Position numbers and translations under genes: made by a program
Assembly (NCBI GenBank): GCA_011800155.1
Contig: CM022368.1
Location: 3,410,001 to 3,474,000, forward strand
Source: Flammulina velutipes
Taxonomy: Eukaryota > Basidiomycota > Agaricomycetes > Agaricales > Physalacriaceae
Length of the DNA: 64,000 nucleotides
Reading direction: 5' to 3'
The notes under the pieces: model-generated
Database searches by the model: none
What the model was told of the DNA's origin: nothing
What the model saw: only the letters and a program-made list of their open reading frames with translations
Part shown: piece after piece, positions 47,255 through 58,757 of the stretch
Layout of the letters: each line of letters starts with the position of its first letter
Position numbering within the stretch: the first letter of the stretch is position 1

Positions 47255-48582
47255 ATGACTTCTCCTCACCTCAAGGCCGTCATATTTGACGTACGTGTGT
47301 CGCCTCGTTAGCCGGTCCCAGAATTTTTCAATAGACTAACTGCTGGCATACTCTCACTCTATCACTGAATCTATTATCTATCCTCATTTCGACGTGTCCG
47401 CTACTACCGCCAATTCACCCGTCTGATTTATGGCGTAGATCGGCGGTGTCGTCGTCCGCAGTCCCTTCATTGCCATCGCAGAATACGAACAAGCACGAGG
47501 GATACCCGAGAACTATCTGAACTGCTCCATGTATGTGAACCTACTCGGTTTTCTTGACGCTGAGTGGCTGACGGGCGAATGTTATTACTCGCAGCGTCGC
47601 TCGGGGCCGTGAAGGCGCCTGGCAGCGGTTCGAACGAGGAGAGCTGCCCTTGCTACAATTCTACGAAGCCTTCAGCAAAGACCTGTCCGACACCAGAAAC
47701 GGTAATATTTGGTATTCCGATTACTGTCGGAGAAGGAATATTGGTTGGCTACACTTTGCTAGTGCTTTTTTGGACGATTCGCGCTAATGATAAACGATAG
47801 AGTGTCCCAAGCTCCCCGATGAGTTGCAGATAGACGGCAGGGATGTACGTCGAACGATTCGGATGCGAATGGGTACACTTAACTTCAATAATTACAGCTT
47901 TTCGGTGCCATGATGCGTCTGGCTGGCGAGTACGATCCACACTTCCTAGAAGCGATACGTCGTATTCGAGGTCAGCCTTCCATTTGCGCTGTGTGACATG
48001 TATTTGACGCATCGGTAGCTGGCCGAAAGCACAAAATTATAGCCTTGACAAATAATTACGCGAGCGTTTCAACAGAGAGTCCCATTCCCAAGAAGGAACT
48101 TGAATTCTTAGGGTGGGGCGACGAGGGTGCCGTCCCCGAGAGTCTTCGGGCCTTATTCGACGACTTTTGCGACAGCAGTGCTCTGGGAATGAGGTATCCC
48201 CTCGTCTTCGTTTCACAAGGCCCAAAAATAAATCATGTAACAGAAAGCCGGAACCAGAATTTTACCTGCTTGCGTGTAAACGCAATAACATCCTGCCTAC
48301 GGATGCAGTATTCCTAGATGATATCAGGATGTAAGAGATCGTCTAGAGATCGGTTTTCACTCAAACTTTTCTCCCCGATAGGAACCTCAAAGCAGCGAAA
48401 GACCTTGGCATGGAGACAATCCGTAAGTTTACGCTTCCGAGATCACCTTCCAACAATGCTTATGTCCTGCCATTGTAGACGTTCCTATCGGCGGTTCTCT
48501 GGAGGCTGTACGAACGTTAGAGTCAAAGCTCGGCATGGTCCTTACAGCGGAGGGCAAGAGAGGGACAGCCAGTAAATTGTGA
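47255..48582 (+). CDS. HAD-superfamily hydrolase (EPHX2 N-domain / ACAD10 type)
   Basis: The spliced product begins MTSPHLKAVIFD joined to IGGVVVRSP, giving the phosphatase-like nucleophile motif FDIGGVVV (the second Asp of the usual DxD is Gly, as in the FDFGGV subgroup). Motif II is IIALTNN, and the conserved GMRKPEPEFY and VFLDDIRMNLKAAKDLGMETI supply motif III Lys and motif IV acids. The final part reads HVPIGGSLEAVRTLESKLGM and ends KRGTASKL at the TGA 48580-48582. At least seven short introns separate these blocks. Related domains act as phosphatases of lipid phosphates or of acyl-CoA pathway intermediates; the substrate cannot be told. The start ATG at 47255 sits in a good context before the first block. 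Confidence 0.85.
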
Positions 48583-48894
48583 TTTCGGTCGGCCTTCGGG
48601 TTCGACGCGTCCAATGGATCACTTGAAGTCGATCCGTGTGCGGGATGCTTAGACAGAGCAAAGGAAGAGTGTAGCAATGCATGCACATTCATAGAGACGA
48701 ATCATGACGGACGGCTTCATGATGCTCGACAGGTATTCTTCGTGAACCGTCAAATTTAGACGTATCGAGTTGTGAACAAGGCGTTTAATCCCTCAGACGT
48801 GCGAAGTCGGATTATTGTGCGAGGATCGCGCGGTACGGTTTTCTCAATGCACAAGTTTTGTCCCGATTCAAGAGTATATTGCCACATTAGGTGT
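48583..48894. other. Convergent region HAD gene / QCR10
   Basis: About 310 bp holding the two 3' ends. No coding signature or repeat recognised. Confidence 0.35.
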
Positions 48895-49267
48895 CTAGAA
48901 TGGTTTATCGGAAGCGGGGACCTTGTCTTCGTAGTATGTGCCAACCTGCGTGTCAAATGGTGAGCAGAAAAGTGGTATAAATTTATCGGAACGCACCACC
49001 GGGATCTTAACCAGGAATTCGCGACGAACGAGCGGGGTCACAGACAGGAACTGAGATACATTGAATAAAGGATTCTCAATTCTCAACTTGAAGGAACGTA
49101 CAAAGAGAGCAGCGGTACCAGCGCCAGCACCCCAGATACCCAGGGAGGTCGTCCATGGCTTAAAGGCCTGCAAAACATGAGTTTTCCTCTATGTTGAGGA
49201 GAACAGTAGGACCCACAGTGGTGAAAAGGGTGGCAGGGGACCTGCGGGCGTATTGAACTCTAGACAT
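48895..49267 (-). CDS. QCR10: Cytochrome b-c1 complex subunit 10
   Basis: A 73-residue protein spread over four exons. The first exon (from ATG 49267) gives MSRVQYARRSPATLFTT; introns of 49-51 bp separate it from AFKPWTTSLGIWGAGAGTAA, from LSVTPLVRREFLVKIPV, and from VGTYYEDKVPASDKPF, which ends at the TAG 48895-48897. The single membrane helix (GIWGAGAGTAALFFLSV) followed by a KIP...YYEDK-x-P-x-x-DKP tail matches yeast Qcr10 (KIPLLG...LEDHTPPEDKP) and related subunits of complex III. It sits in the inner mitochondrial membrane near the Rieske protein. It is divergent from NOP16, with 209 bp between starts. Confidence 0.85.
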
Positions 49268-49476
49268 TGTATATGCGATGGTGCGTTGAAATGGGCGCTC
49301 GTCAACGTTCGGAAAGGCAACGGCGGGCTTCCGGCATTCACCGGGAGGTCATGTGACATCAATTATTTTGCATTTCTATTTTTGTACTCAAACTGCTACT
49401 CCCATCGTTCAGTCCGCATAGTCCCTTTGAGCAATAATTTGTTCATCTATTCTCCACGAATTGCTGCGTTGTATCG

Positions 49477-51448
49477 ATGGCCAATCCTAGACAGCGCCGA
49501 AAGTCTCGCTCTGGCTCCCATCGTCCAGTCTCGCACTCACGACATGCTAAGCGCAATCTCAAGAAAACACCTCGTTAGTCCCGTCTCCGTTTCCCCTACA
49601 TGTCAGTATCTCATTCTCATATAGCAATCCGAGGCCCCGCAATACTCCAACATGCTTGGGACAATACAAAGACTGTCCGACAAAAGTGAGCAGATCCACA
49701 TCTGTCTCTTTTTCTGTTGTTCCTTCGTGCATCGTGCTACCTGTCCCAAATGAGGCCTTCCGGCTGCGTAGATTCTGTCAATCGTGCGAGTTAAGCTCTT
49801 TGTTCGCAACTTAGCATAGACATTCAAGACACTGAGCACATTGCGAACCGTCGGTTTCCGGTTTCCGGTTTCGTTCACGTTTACTTTTGACATTTTGGTT
49901 TCCTTCTGTGTAGCTCATCATGCTTACATACACCTTCAGCTATGCTGCCCTCGGCCTGGTGCACGACTTAAACCCAACCGCATCAGGTGGCGCAGAACCA
50001 ATTGAAATTTCCGCTACTGGCGATCTATCATCGGCTCGGGAACCTCCGTCTTTGGATGCTACTATGGAGGACGATGAAAGCCCGCGCGCTAGTACTTCTT
50101 CGTCCGCCATACCAAAAGGAATGGGCAGAATCATCCGTGATGAAGCTGGAAATGTCCTAAGGATTGAACTTGCTGAAGAAGATGTAGAAGGCGACCGGCG
50201 AATTCATCAGCGTACCGCGAATGCCGAGGGGCAAGACGTGGTCATGGAACTCCTTGAACCTGATCTCGACGCTACAGCCGTCGACAGGTGGGTGACGGAC
50301 TTGGGCGGATCGGAGACGCGGAGACCTGTCGGAAAAGATGGCAAAGTAGTCCAAGGTGAGCCCGATCTGCATTCAATTTTTTTTCGCTCTCTTCTCCCCC
50401 TTGAACGTGTCCATCCTGCGCGCACTCGTATGTTGTCCGTGACAGCACGGAGTCGCACAGTCTCGCCTTATCTTTTCTCGGTTTCCTAGTCCTATCGTGC
50501 CGCAGGTCAAAGGGTTCATCTAATGGATGTCATCCCGTCCTGTCGTTCCTTTCTCTGACACGCCTTTGCGACGTATTCCGAGCCCGAGACTCTGCCCGAC
50601 GCTTCTAGTGTCGCTCGAGTTCTCCTTGGATTTCCTTGGACGTTTTTAGGATGCCTCGCGCCCCAATCGGCTTTCGGGAACAGAGAGGACACGGCGGGGC
50701 TTCTCAAAAGTGCTTCTGGTCGTTCTTTGCATTAGACGACGTGCTCCGACTTCACGGAGTAGCATTGGACATTTCCGTCAATACGGGGGTGGCCGTGCGG
50801 ATGACGCAAGGCGTATCCCTGGTCGGATTCGCGTGGTTCTTTCTTCGATCTTGGTGGTCCATTATTTTCCTGGTTGTGCGCCACCGTTGTCATCTGCCCA
50901 TATCAGAGCGGGACACGGTAGGCTATCAATTACGAGGTTATATGGCCGGTACCAGTGTTAACCTTTTTTCATTCTCCCTTTGGAGGATCATTTTACGCTT
51001 TTCGTTCTGCCAACCATTGACAAGTCGGTGGGCGTGCTTTTTTCGCACGGTTCATGCGGACGCGTTGCTTCTCTTCTTTGGCGTTCTCTCCGTCTCTCCG
51101 TCCCCTAATTCCCGAGCCGTTGCGGAGTACTGTCAGGTCTTCTCGTTGATACCTTTTGCACCCTTTTTAATTTTTTACATTTATTCATCCTTCTGGTGGA
51201 CGGTCACTGATATTTTATTAGAGTTAGAGAAGATTGCTGTATGGACAGACGGAACGGGAACCACCATATCTGCGTCGTTGACTGGCGTGGGTCCCAGACA
51301 TTCGGCCCATGGGGAACTAGGTTACCTACGGCGGTTAGTGGACAAGTACGGGGACGACGTGGAAAAGATGACAAAAGACCGCAAGCTAAACCCAGAGCAG
51401 AGGACGACGGGCGAGTTGCGTAGGGCTCTCAAGAGAGCGGGGATGTGA
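49477..51448 (+). CDS. NOP16: 60S ribosome biogenesis factor Nop16
   Basis: Four exons (49477-49573, 49625-49685, 49940-50355, 51222-51448) give 266 residues with perfect phase. The start MANPRQRRKSRSGSHRPVSH is strongly basic as in Nop16, followed by RGPAILQHAWDNTKTVRQNY and AALGLVHDLNPTASGGAE, the best conserved block. IPKGMGRIIRDEAGNVLRIEL matches the yeast IPEGGARIQRDKNGDVVRV, and the last exon has LGYLRRLVDKYGDDVEKMTKDRKLNPEQ, the family's C-terminal block. Nop16 is a nucleolar protein of pre-60S particles. The second intron is 254 bp and the third 866 bp, far beyond the window's usual 50-60 bp. It shares its 209 bp promoter with QCR10, so two growth genes are paired. Confidence 0.92.
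50356..51221 (+). other. Unusually long intron 3 of NOP16, open in one frame
   Basis: A GTGAGC...TTATTAG intron of 866 bp. It is pyrimidine-rich on the sense strand, and the frame that continues into the last exon has no stop from 50636 to the exon. The conceptual reading is hydrophobic (for example LVGFAWFFLRSWWSIIFLVV). There is no ATG near the head of that frame, so I do not call it a protein. An inserted element or a hosted RNA are alternatives. Confidence 0.6.
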
Positions 51449-51960
51449 TTCTTGTTGTAATACACAGTCATATCGACCGAGGCGTTATCTGAGGTGGTCT
51501 GTCAAGTGTGAGATGCATGATTGATTGAATTAACGAGAATGAACGACAGACGGCTGGATGGGCGCGTGCACGTAGGAGGAAATGAATATAATTTCAATAT
51601 GAGCAGTAAACTAGAGCGCGACTTTACTTGACGCGCGAGACTCGTGGTCCCCGGCGATCAAGTTGATGTGGATGGACAGGGATGAACGTAGTCTACCGAA
51701 GGGTCTTGTAGAAGTGTGAGTCACTCCTTTGTTATTGTGATAGATGTAGAATTGGGTACCGCTGATCCATGAATGATTCCAGGCGTTGTCCGCCTGGTTC
51801 GTAGTGGCATTCCAGCTGTCCAGGGAATAACTGGACGGGACGGATGGAATTTTCAGCAAAATAAGTGGATTTCGTCGAACTGGAAAGCGCTAGAGAGTGC
51901 TAAGTGGTGATTTCCCAAGCTCTACCCGCGGTTGTATTGGTTGCCTTGCTATTGATCATA
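51449..51960. other. Region between NOP16 and the MITE, with a protein-like minus-strand frame
   Basis: About 510 bp. On the minus strand a frame that ends at 51611 reads like real protein (YSLDSWNATTNQADNAWNHS, then QFYIYHNNKG) but has no ATG and no family I know. It could be a last exon of a gene broken by the adjacent element, or chance. Confidence 0.3.
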
Positions 51961-52490
51961 CAGTGCCTGCCATCACCTTTCCGGGACATTGATTTCTGGC
52001 GACTTTCCCCTCAAAAAATTTCTACCCTTTCGTTCTAGGCGGGTAACCCACCGAGAAAATGCGATTTCCGTCAAAAACGAGAATTTTCCCACGGTGTTTC
52101 ACTTTTTTGAGAGTTTCGCGAAAGTTTTTTGTAATTTTGGTGCGTTCCCGAGCTCGAATGAGGTAGCAAATGATTGATATAAGCAAATATACCCAATTGC
52201 ACCATTTTGGGGCAACCGGCGAGACGGCTGTGGGTAACGGCAACTGTGGCGGCTGGTACCCGGACCGAGGTAATTACCATATATATCCAAGTGTTTCATT
52301 TTCATGGGGATGAAAAAGTGAAAAGTTGTCAGATCGACACCATACTCACACCAATAAGAGATGTGACCTTAAAGAGTCCATTTCTGATGTTTTTAGGACT
52401 AAAGAACTTTTTGAAAAATGTGAATCAGAAAAGTTTTGAATCCGATCATTCTCTGCCAAATGAACCCCCGTGAGGTGATGGCAGGCACTG
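51961..52490. mobile_element. MITE-like element with 18 bp terminal inverted repeats and TA duplication
   Basis: The left end CAGTGCCTGCCATCACCT (51961-51978) is an exact inverted copy of the right end (52473-52490). Both ends are flanked by TA (51959-51960 and 52491-52492), the target duplication of Tc1/mariner-superfamily elements, many of which begin CAGTG. The 530 bp body has no transposase frame, so it is non-autonomous. Outside the first 18 bp the two arms match only partly. Confidence 0.85.
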
Positions 52491-53084
52491 TAATGTCAAG
52501 AAGCGCCAGGTCAGGCTGATGATGGAGACCCACGGTTGAGTTTGGAGGCAGATGCGATTAAGTTCAAGATCTGAATCCCGCCTGATGAGTTGACGGCAAT
52601 CCCCTTTGTCGGGTGCGATGTGCCATTTTTGAGGGGTAGACGCCGGACATGGCCACGATGGGGACATGGAGACAGGGCTTGCCGATTGAATGCATTGACC
52701 GCTTTTGGGATGGCAGGGACGGATGTATTTGTATCAATACTGGAGGAAGGGAGTCTATCTGTGCGGTAATAAGGGAAAGTTGAGGATATCCCAGTGTTCA
52801 TGCATGCTCATACGGAGGCAAATAATTGAATCATTGAAATACAACGTTCGCGGTCGTTTACAGAGGCCGAAGGCAGGGTCAAAAGTACGATCGGCAGGTG
52901 TAACGCGCCTCGGTCACATCACATCACGCCTACTGGTTGTCCACTTACACATTTATTTAATTTAATTCACTGCCAAACATGAAAAGATCTCTATATATCC
53001 TCCCAGATCCGCTCCATTCGTATCCCCGTTTCCCTTATAATCTCGTGCTCCCCCGCCACCTTCATTGTTTCTTTCCTCATCCTG
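52491..53084. other. Region between the MITE and the Zn2Cys6 gene
   Basis: About 590 bp. Minus-strand frames here (52511-52801) again look faintly protein-like but have no recognised family. The last 150 bp, pyrimidine-rich, should be the promoter and leader of the plus-strand regulator. Confidence 0.35.
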
Positions 53085-56000
53085 ATGTCTCCCAGAGCGC
53101 CTTCGACATCGTCCCCGACGACGAGCGCAGCACGTAGCAACTCGGCTCCCTACCAGCGCCGACCTTCAGGCCAACCAAAATCTACTCGCCAACAGTTCTC
53201 AGCTTGTGGTGCTTGTCGTATGAGAAGGTGTGTATCCATCGCCTTTTCTCGCGACTTTCTCTCACAGCTCTCCCCAGGGTACGCTGCGATCTCAAGGACC
53301 TTCCCATGCCCAACACGGGACCAATTCCCGCCTGTTCGAACTGTAAAGAGCGCGGACTAAAATGCGTGTACGTTGCTTGTGTTGAATGATTGACTTCGTG
53401 TTAATTTGGTAAATTACAGGGACGAGTTCGCGGATGTTAAAGCTGTGAAATTACTTCGACGCGGCCGACGCTTGCAACAAGTCGAGTACGTTCCATTCCC
53501 CTTCCTCCAGTGCGAACAAAAAATCTCACATACCTCGTTGCCGCAGAGCCATTTACGGCAAGGCCACCGACGGTCACACCTCCCCCAATCTTGCCTCTCC
53601 AGCGACCCATCTTCCCAGCATCATCCCCCAACTGAAAGCAGAATTTTTCTCTTCCCCCTTTTGGCGGTGGTTCTCCTTGCAGCGTCAGTTCCGATTACCC
53701 CCACATCGTCCCAGCGACCTAACCATTTATACATTTTCTTTAGGTCCCATTCTGGATTCCTCCGAATTCGTTGCCCGATTCTCCGCTCATATCAAAGGCA
53801 CGCATCCTCTTGGCCACGAAGGCAGCGTAATCTCTCTCCTTCTGGTCGTATGGGCTGCTTCGTACGGCGTCGATGAGTACGGTGTACCCGTGGATCAAGA
53901 TGACCAGGGTTTTGACAGCTCCCATTCAATGAGCCATAATGACTTTGCGGCGTCGGGTCGAAGCACTCGCAGTGGTGTCAGCACGAGTCTATCCAGGACA
54001 TCGAAACAGACCAGGGAATCTTCTAAAACACGTTATAGTCGACGGGACGCCATTGAGAATATGCTACGCGAGATACTAGAGCTCGTCGACTATCACAGCA
54101 TTCTAAGGAAGCCATCTTGGGATGGAGTACGGGTTCTATTGCTCCTACTCCCTCTCCTGGAAGGTCCGCGCTTTCTCTGACTTTGGAAGTTTTTTTGACT
54201 GACACCTCTCAGACTCGCGGGCTCTGGAAAAGCAAGCGATACGCGAGGCTGCGATGCTACACGCTAACGCATTGGTCCTTCAATCGCCATCCAATACATC
54301 GTCGGCGTCACTAAGCCCAGACGAGTTTTTGGAGCGCGCGCGCATCTTTTGGTATGCACACATTCAAGAAGGCATTATGACCGGGATACACGGTGGCCGT
54401 CTGATACTGTAAGTTACTAGTCTCACTAATTAATCACCAAATATTTCGGAAGGCTAATTTTCTTCGACGCGGGCTATAGACTGGACGATGACCTCGATAC
54501 CTTTCAACGCACTCTTCCGCCGTACGGGTACAGCTCCCCAGGATCGTCACCCTATCTGAGCGGTTCGCATCCATACACGCAGCTCACGCATCTCTTCGCG
54601 ATCCCTCTGCGTATCAGCACCGTCTGCCGTAGGATGCACACCTTGTTGACAGGTCCGAAGGCGGCCAGAAGAGCAGAAGAAGGGGGTGGCGTTGATGGCG
54701 AAGGCATTCGAGAGATCTTGGATGGTCTTCAGCGCTGTTGGGAAGACCTTGAAAGTGTCAAAAGACCCGGCGCTATTGACATGGAAGTCGACAGCCAGGT
54801 TGAGAGGTTTGCGAGCGCATGGCAGGTCAGTAATCTTCCTGAGAATCACTGTGACCAAGTGTTGATGCCTCGCTATCCACTTTTAGATATTTGTTTTCGA
54901 ATGCTGTAAGTCCTGTGTCACATCGATTCTGGGGACATGGACTCACTTTCATACAGACCATCGCGTTCGGGAATCACTGAAACACTTTCTATCTCGATCT
55001 CATCCCACGGCCTCTTCGTCACCTCAACCTATGTTCTCAGCTCATCCATCGCCTCGAGGTTCACCACATGGACAAAGTAGCCCTCCCCCTTACTACACTT
55101 TGCAACAGCTTCACGGCATGGCTACCCGGAAATGCATGCAAATCCTCCCATATGTCCTCGGTGTTATCAAGCACCACTTAACGTGCGACTTTGGCGATAT
55201 GGCCGGTATGTTTCGATGGGATACTGGGCTCGTTCGGGAAGGATGTTATCTCGCCGGCTACTTGTCCGCGAGCACGGACGCCTCGACGCTCATGGACTAC
55301 GACAGCAACCCGACTACGTTTGGCCACATGAAATCAGAGTCGGACTCTCGTATGGACGCCTCAACTTCTTCCGTGCATTCGGCATACCTACCTGTCGTCG
55401 ATCCGGATGAGGGTGTGGCACTATCCATGCGTGCTCTTGCTGAGATGCGGTGGGCGTTCTCTAAAAGTGATCAACGGCATGAGAACCTCCGGTTAGTTTG
55501 GGAGGACCGGAAGCTGCACGAACGGAATTCGCAGTCTTATAGCCACCCTCACACGCCCATTTCAATGGAACAGCGCAACGGGGAGCTCGAAATGCGGTAC
55601 GGCGAACCTCAGGCGCAGGGCTCGTTCGTCAACGTGTATTCGAAAATGTCGCACCATCTCCCTCCGCTCAATATTAGCAATCTCTCGACGTCCCATTCAG
55701 CTCCGCCGACCGCTTACAGCACAGACAGCTCCACGGGTGCTCATGGCTGGCCATCGTACACGCCACCAGGTACTTCGACATCCACATCAGGGACGAGCGC
55801 GACAGGAACGAGTATGCGGTCTCCTGTGTTTTCGAATCTGGCGCCAGTCCCTTCTACCACCATCAAGAGTGAAGGGATACTATACCAGCATCACACGGCT
55901 GACCTTGAGCCATTCACCTTTAGTCCACCACCAGGGGCTGGGCCGCCCGATGTAAATGTGATGGTTGGGTACCATTCGCACGCTCCGAGAAACGTGAGTA

Positions 56001-56092
56001 ACGGTTTCATGGACTTTTCGCAGCCTGTTTCGTCTGCGTTGACGGAGGCGGGTGGCATTAGCTTTGCTGAAGACGGTGGCTATTATCACTGA
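53085..56092 (+). CDS. Zn2Cys6 fungal transcription factor
   Basis: The N-terminus MSPRAPSTSSPTTSAARSNS precedes the zinc cluster, interrupted by one intron: SACGACRMRR then VRCDLKDLPMPNTGPIPACSNCKERGLKC, i.e. six cysteines in the C-x2-C-x6-C...C-x2-C-x6-C spacing with a longer loop before CSNC. A basic linker (KAVKLLRRGRRLQQVEAIYG) follows. A long middle region (about 53690-54900, exons separated by introns near 54165-54212, 54411-54480 and 54825-54890) matches the fungal-specific regulator domain in position. The C-terminus, from about 55010, is Ser/Pro/His/Tyr-rich and probably disordered, ending EDGGYYH at 56092. About 860 residues in all. Target genes cannot be told from the sequence. 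Confidence 0.88.
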
Positions 56093-57810
56093 ACTTTTGT
56101 TGTTGTTTTTTTTGGACTGTTGTTTTAGTAAAATGGACCATAGGCCGCGCTCCCGTCGCTTTCGATTTCGCTTTCGCGGTTGTTGTAGTTTCTATCTATT
56201 CCTAGACTACTGTTGTCGAAGTACTTATCTAGTATGTAGTTATCCGAAAAATACTTTATATCGCTATCCACGTACTTACCCTACATGTACATCATGTCTC
56301 TTCTCTCTTTTGTCCGTGTATGTATATGTTATTGTACAAAAATAATTACCAGAAGGTTGTACACACTTTCGGTTACGAAATGCAAGCGCTTGAGCTTACA
56401 AGGTTAAGGGTGGCGTTTGATCTTGTCGACTTTCCTGAAATCTACGATCTGACTTCATCAATGACGCAAGTATTTGAGTTGTACTTTACTACTCGAGCTG
56501 AAGAACATTCCACAATCATGAGTCAGTAAATCGGCGGGGACGAAAGACTGGAGATCGTACTATCCCCAGTGGCGTCCCTTCCTTTTCTTACGGCACGCTG
56601 TTGTACTCTTACTTACCCCCGTTGATGGGTCTTCCATGAAGACGTCTGAATTGACTTCACAGACGATTGTTGCCAACTGGGGGAAACGTAAAAGTGTAGT
56701 ATGAGTGGTCTGGTTCGATGCCTGTGGAATCGGGTTTTTGATAAATGCGTAGTGGAGAGAAATTCAATGGTTCATTCAAAGTAAAACGTGGCATAGACGG
56801 GCCACTGCCGCGAGTCGCTGGAGATCGAGGCGGGGGCACAGGATCGCGGCTAAAATGACAGTGGACTTCACTCGGGCACGGTGTTGAATGGAGAATGAGA
56901 GAATGGATTAAATCGGGAATGAGATTGGGTTAGGGAGAAGTGGCCACAGGGATGATCCCCGTTGTCAGTTAAAGCAGGAGATAAAGCAGCTCCGAGCCCG
57001 TGAGGTGAGATACTGACGGGCAGTGTTATGATTACTAGGGAAGTTAGTACTTTCGACAGACGCGACAGTGATGTCTATGATGTCCGCATGTCTTCATATG
57101 TGTCTTACTTATGCTGTCTTAGGAGAACAATGGGATTTTGCACAACAATAGCATGATGCGTGTCACTTGAGGAGAGAGGAATCTTACTATCTAGGGTGTC
57201 GTGATCACGATGTTTAATGCGGGGATATAGCTACTTCCAGGTTTGAGAATTTATGCCAGTTTGCTATGAGTGGCGCGCGGCACACTTTGAATGGGGTATG
57301 TCAATAGATACGAGGTAGCAGTATTTGTATTTATCCGGATACAGCTGAATGGCAGTTATACAAAAGATGTGCGGGAATCAAGTTTAGAAGCAGTACAACA
57401 ATCAACAAACGTGAGTGTCTGAGATGTCCTCTTTCGAAGCAGACAGGGAACTAAGTTCAGGACCGTCAGAGAGACTAGTCATGTTATATTGCATTGCCGC
57501 TGTCGGAGGATGTTTGTGGAGGGTATGTTGTGGTAAAATAATTGTGGAGCTGATAGAATGCTCGGAAGACATTGTGACTTAATAAAGCGATCATTAAATC
57601 CAGGTGAGAGGCATGTAGAAGCCTAGAAACGATTGTGGCGTAACATGACACTGCCACTGATCGATCGTCGGTGTTTGCCGATAGCAGTACATGTCATCGG
57701 GCCAAGACAAACGACCAGCCAAGCGACGCAGTCGAGGCAGCTGTGCTCTATCTTGACCTCTTACCATCACCACCACCAACATCTCTTCCATTTGAACGTT
57801 CACTCCTATC
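56093..57810. other. Long intergenic region, 1.7 kb
   Basis: No confident gene. On the minus strand, a segment at 56640-56830 after a TTTTAG acceptor reads RDPVPPPRSPATRGSGPSMP and continues to RLYQKPDS-like sequence and a stop, so it may be the last exon of an unresolved gene. The remainder holds only short, overlapping frames, and the right end is the promoter of the zinc-ribbon gene. Confidence 0.35.
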
Positions 57811-58291
57811 ATGTTTAGTAAGTTTCGAGTAGATTAAATTGTCAAATGTATTCTGATATAGCTTGCAGTTTGCATTCCCCGTGAGCCTCGTTACCGCCTT
57901 ATCTAATGCATTGAGCTAACTGTCTCCAGTTGGCTGCCAAACTACAGTGAAGCCTGACGGCTCCGAGCAGATAGCCCATATCTGCCCTCGTTGCAACAAT
58001 GGTAAGTGCTGGAACAACTGGTGGCGAATGATTATCAACGAAAACCTATAGCGAGTGTAATTGCAGCGAAGAAGAAAACGTGGTTTGAGATATTCTTTAT
58101 CCCGGTTGTTCCATTGTCGTCGAAACACGTATGGCTGTGCACTATTTGCCAGTGGCGCACTCCGAACGGTCCAGGGTAAGTGATTGGCTAGGGATTTGGG
58201 CATCCGTTGACCTTGTTGCAGACTAGCTGAACCAGCCGTTGCTTATAACCCGGGATACCATGCGGGATACAATGTTGGACACCAGAAATAA
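57811..58291 (+). CDS. Small zinc-ribbon protein (zinc_ribbon_15 type)
   Basis: Five exons (57811-57817, 57869-57880, 57930-58001, 58067-58175, 58222-58291) total exactly 270 nt, 89 residues. The product begins MFICIPLGCQTTVKPDGSEQ, then AHICPRCNNAKKKTWFEIFF, IPVVPLSSKHVWLCTICQW and a Gly/Tyr/His tail (NPGYHAGYNVGHQK). CPRC and CTIC form a zinc ribbon, and the FICIPIGCQT/WFE...PLSSKHVW pattern is that of small fungal zinc-ribbon proteins, of unknown function. The first exon is 7 nt and the second 12 nt, so ordinary gene finders may miss it. All splice sites are GT..AG and the frame only closes with them all. Confidence 0.85.
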
Positions 58292-58757
58292 AGTGCCAGT
58301 GACGGCAACGGCGGCGGAAGCGCTGCACGTCTTGAACATAGTAATGTGTAATACCTACATACCATCGTATTCCCATGTACCATAGCCAGAAAGCTTGACA
58401 TTACCCAAAGTTTGCACCATTCAAGGCATGAGGAATTTTGGGGTACTGACTTGCTATGCCGCGGTGTATGAGCGGGAAGTGTATCATGATCTCTCACCGA
58501 ACTATTAGTATTTCAATTCCGTAACGCGATCGAGTGATCAGTGGTTTCCCCACGTCGCGTACAGACATATGCAGACTCTGCTCATTGGTCCCCAGTTGTA
58601 GGACGAATAGGCGTCTTCGGGAACTTCAATTACCGGAACCGCGATCGACACAGCGTCAGCCCGGAGTGGACTTGTTGATTCACGTGTAAGCTTGTTTCTC
58701 GTCCCCCATCACGAAGCCCGCTATCCTTTACTCTTCGTTAAATACTCCTCGTTCAAG
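58292..58757. other. Intergenic region before the acyl-CoA synthetase
   Basis: About 465 bp with no gene recognised; presumed promoter of the acyl-CoA synthetase gene. Confidence 0.35.

Noticed and set aside
46888..47256. A 122-codon minus-strand frame overlapping the HAD start
   Set aside because: It starts on the bases of the HAD start codon, has no family signature, and lies in the promoter region of a well-supported gene.
50636..51448. Separate membrane protein gene ending with the NOP16 tail
   Set aside because: There is no ATG at the head of the frame, and the last exon has a better fit to NOP16 by phase and family.
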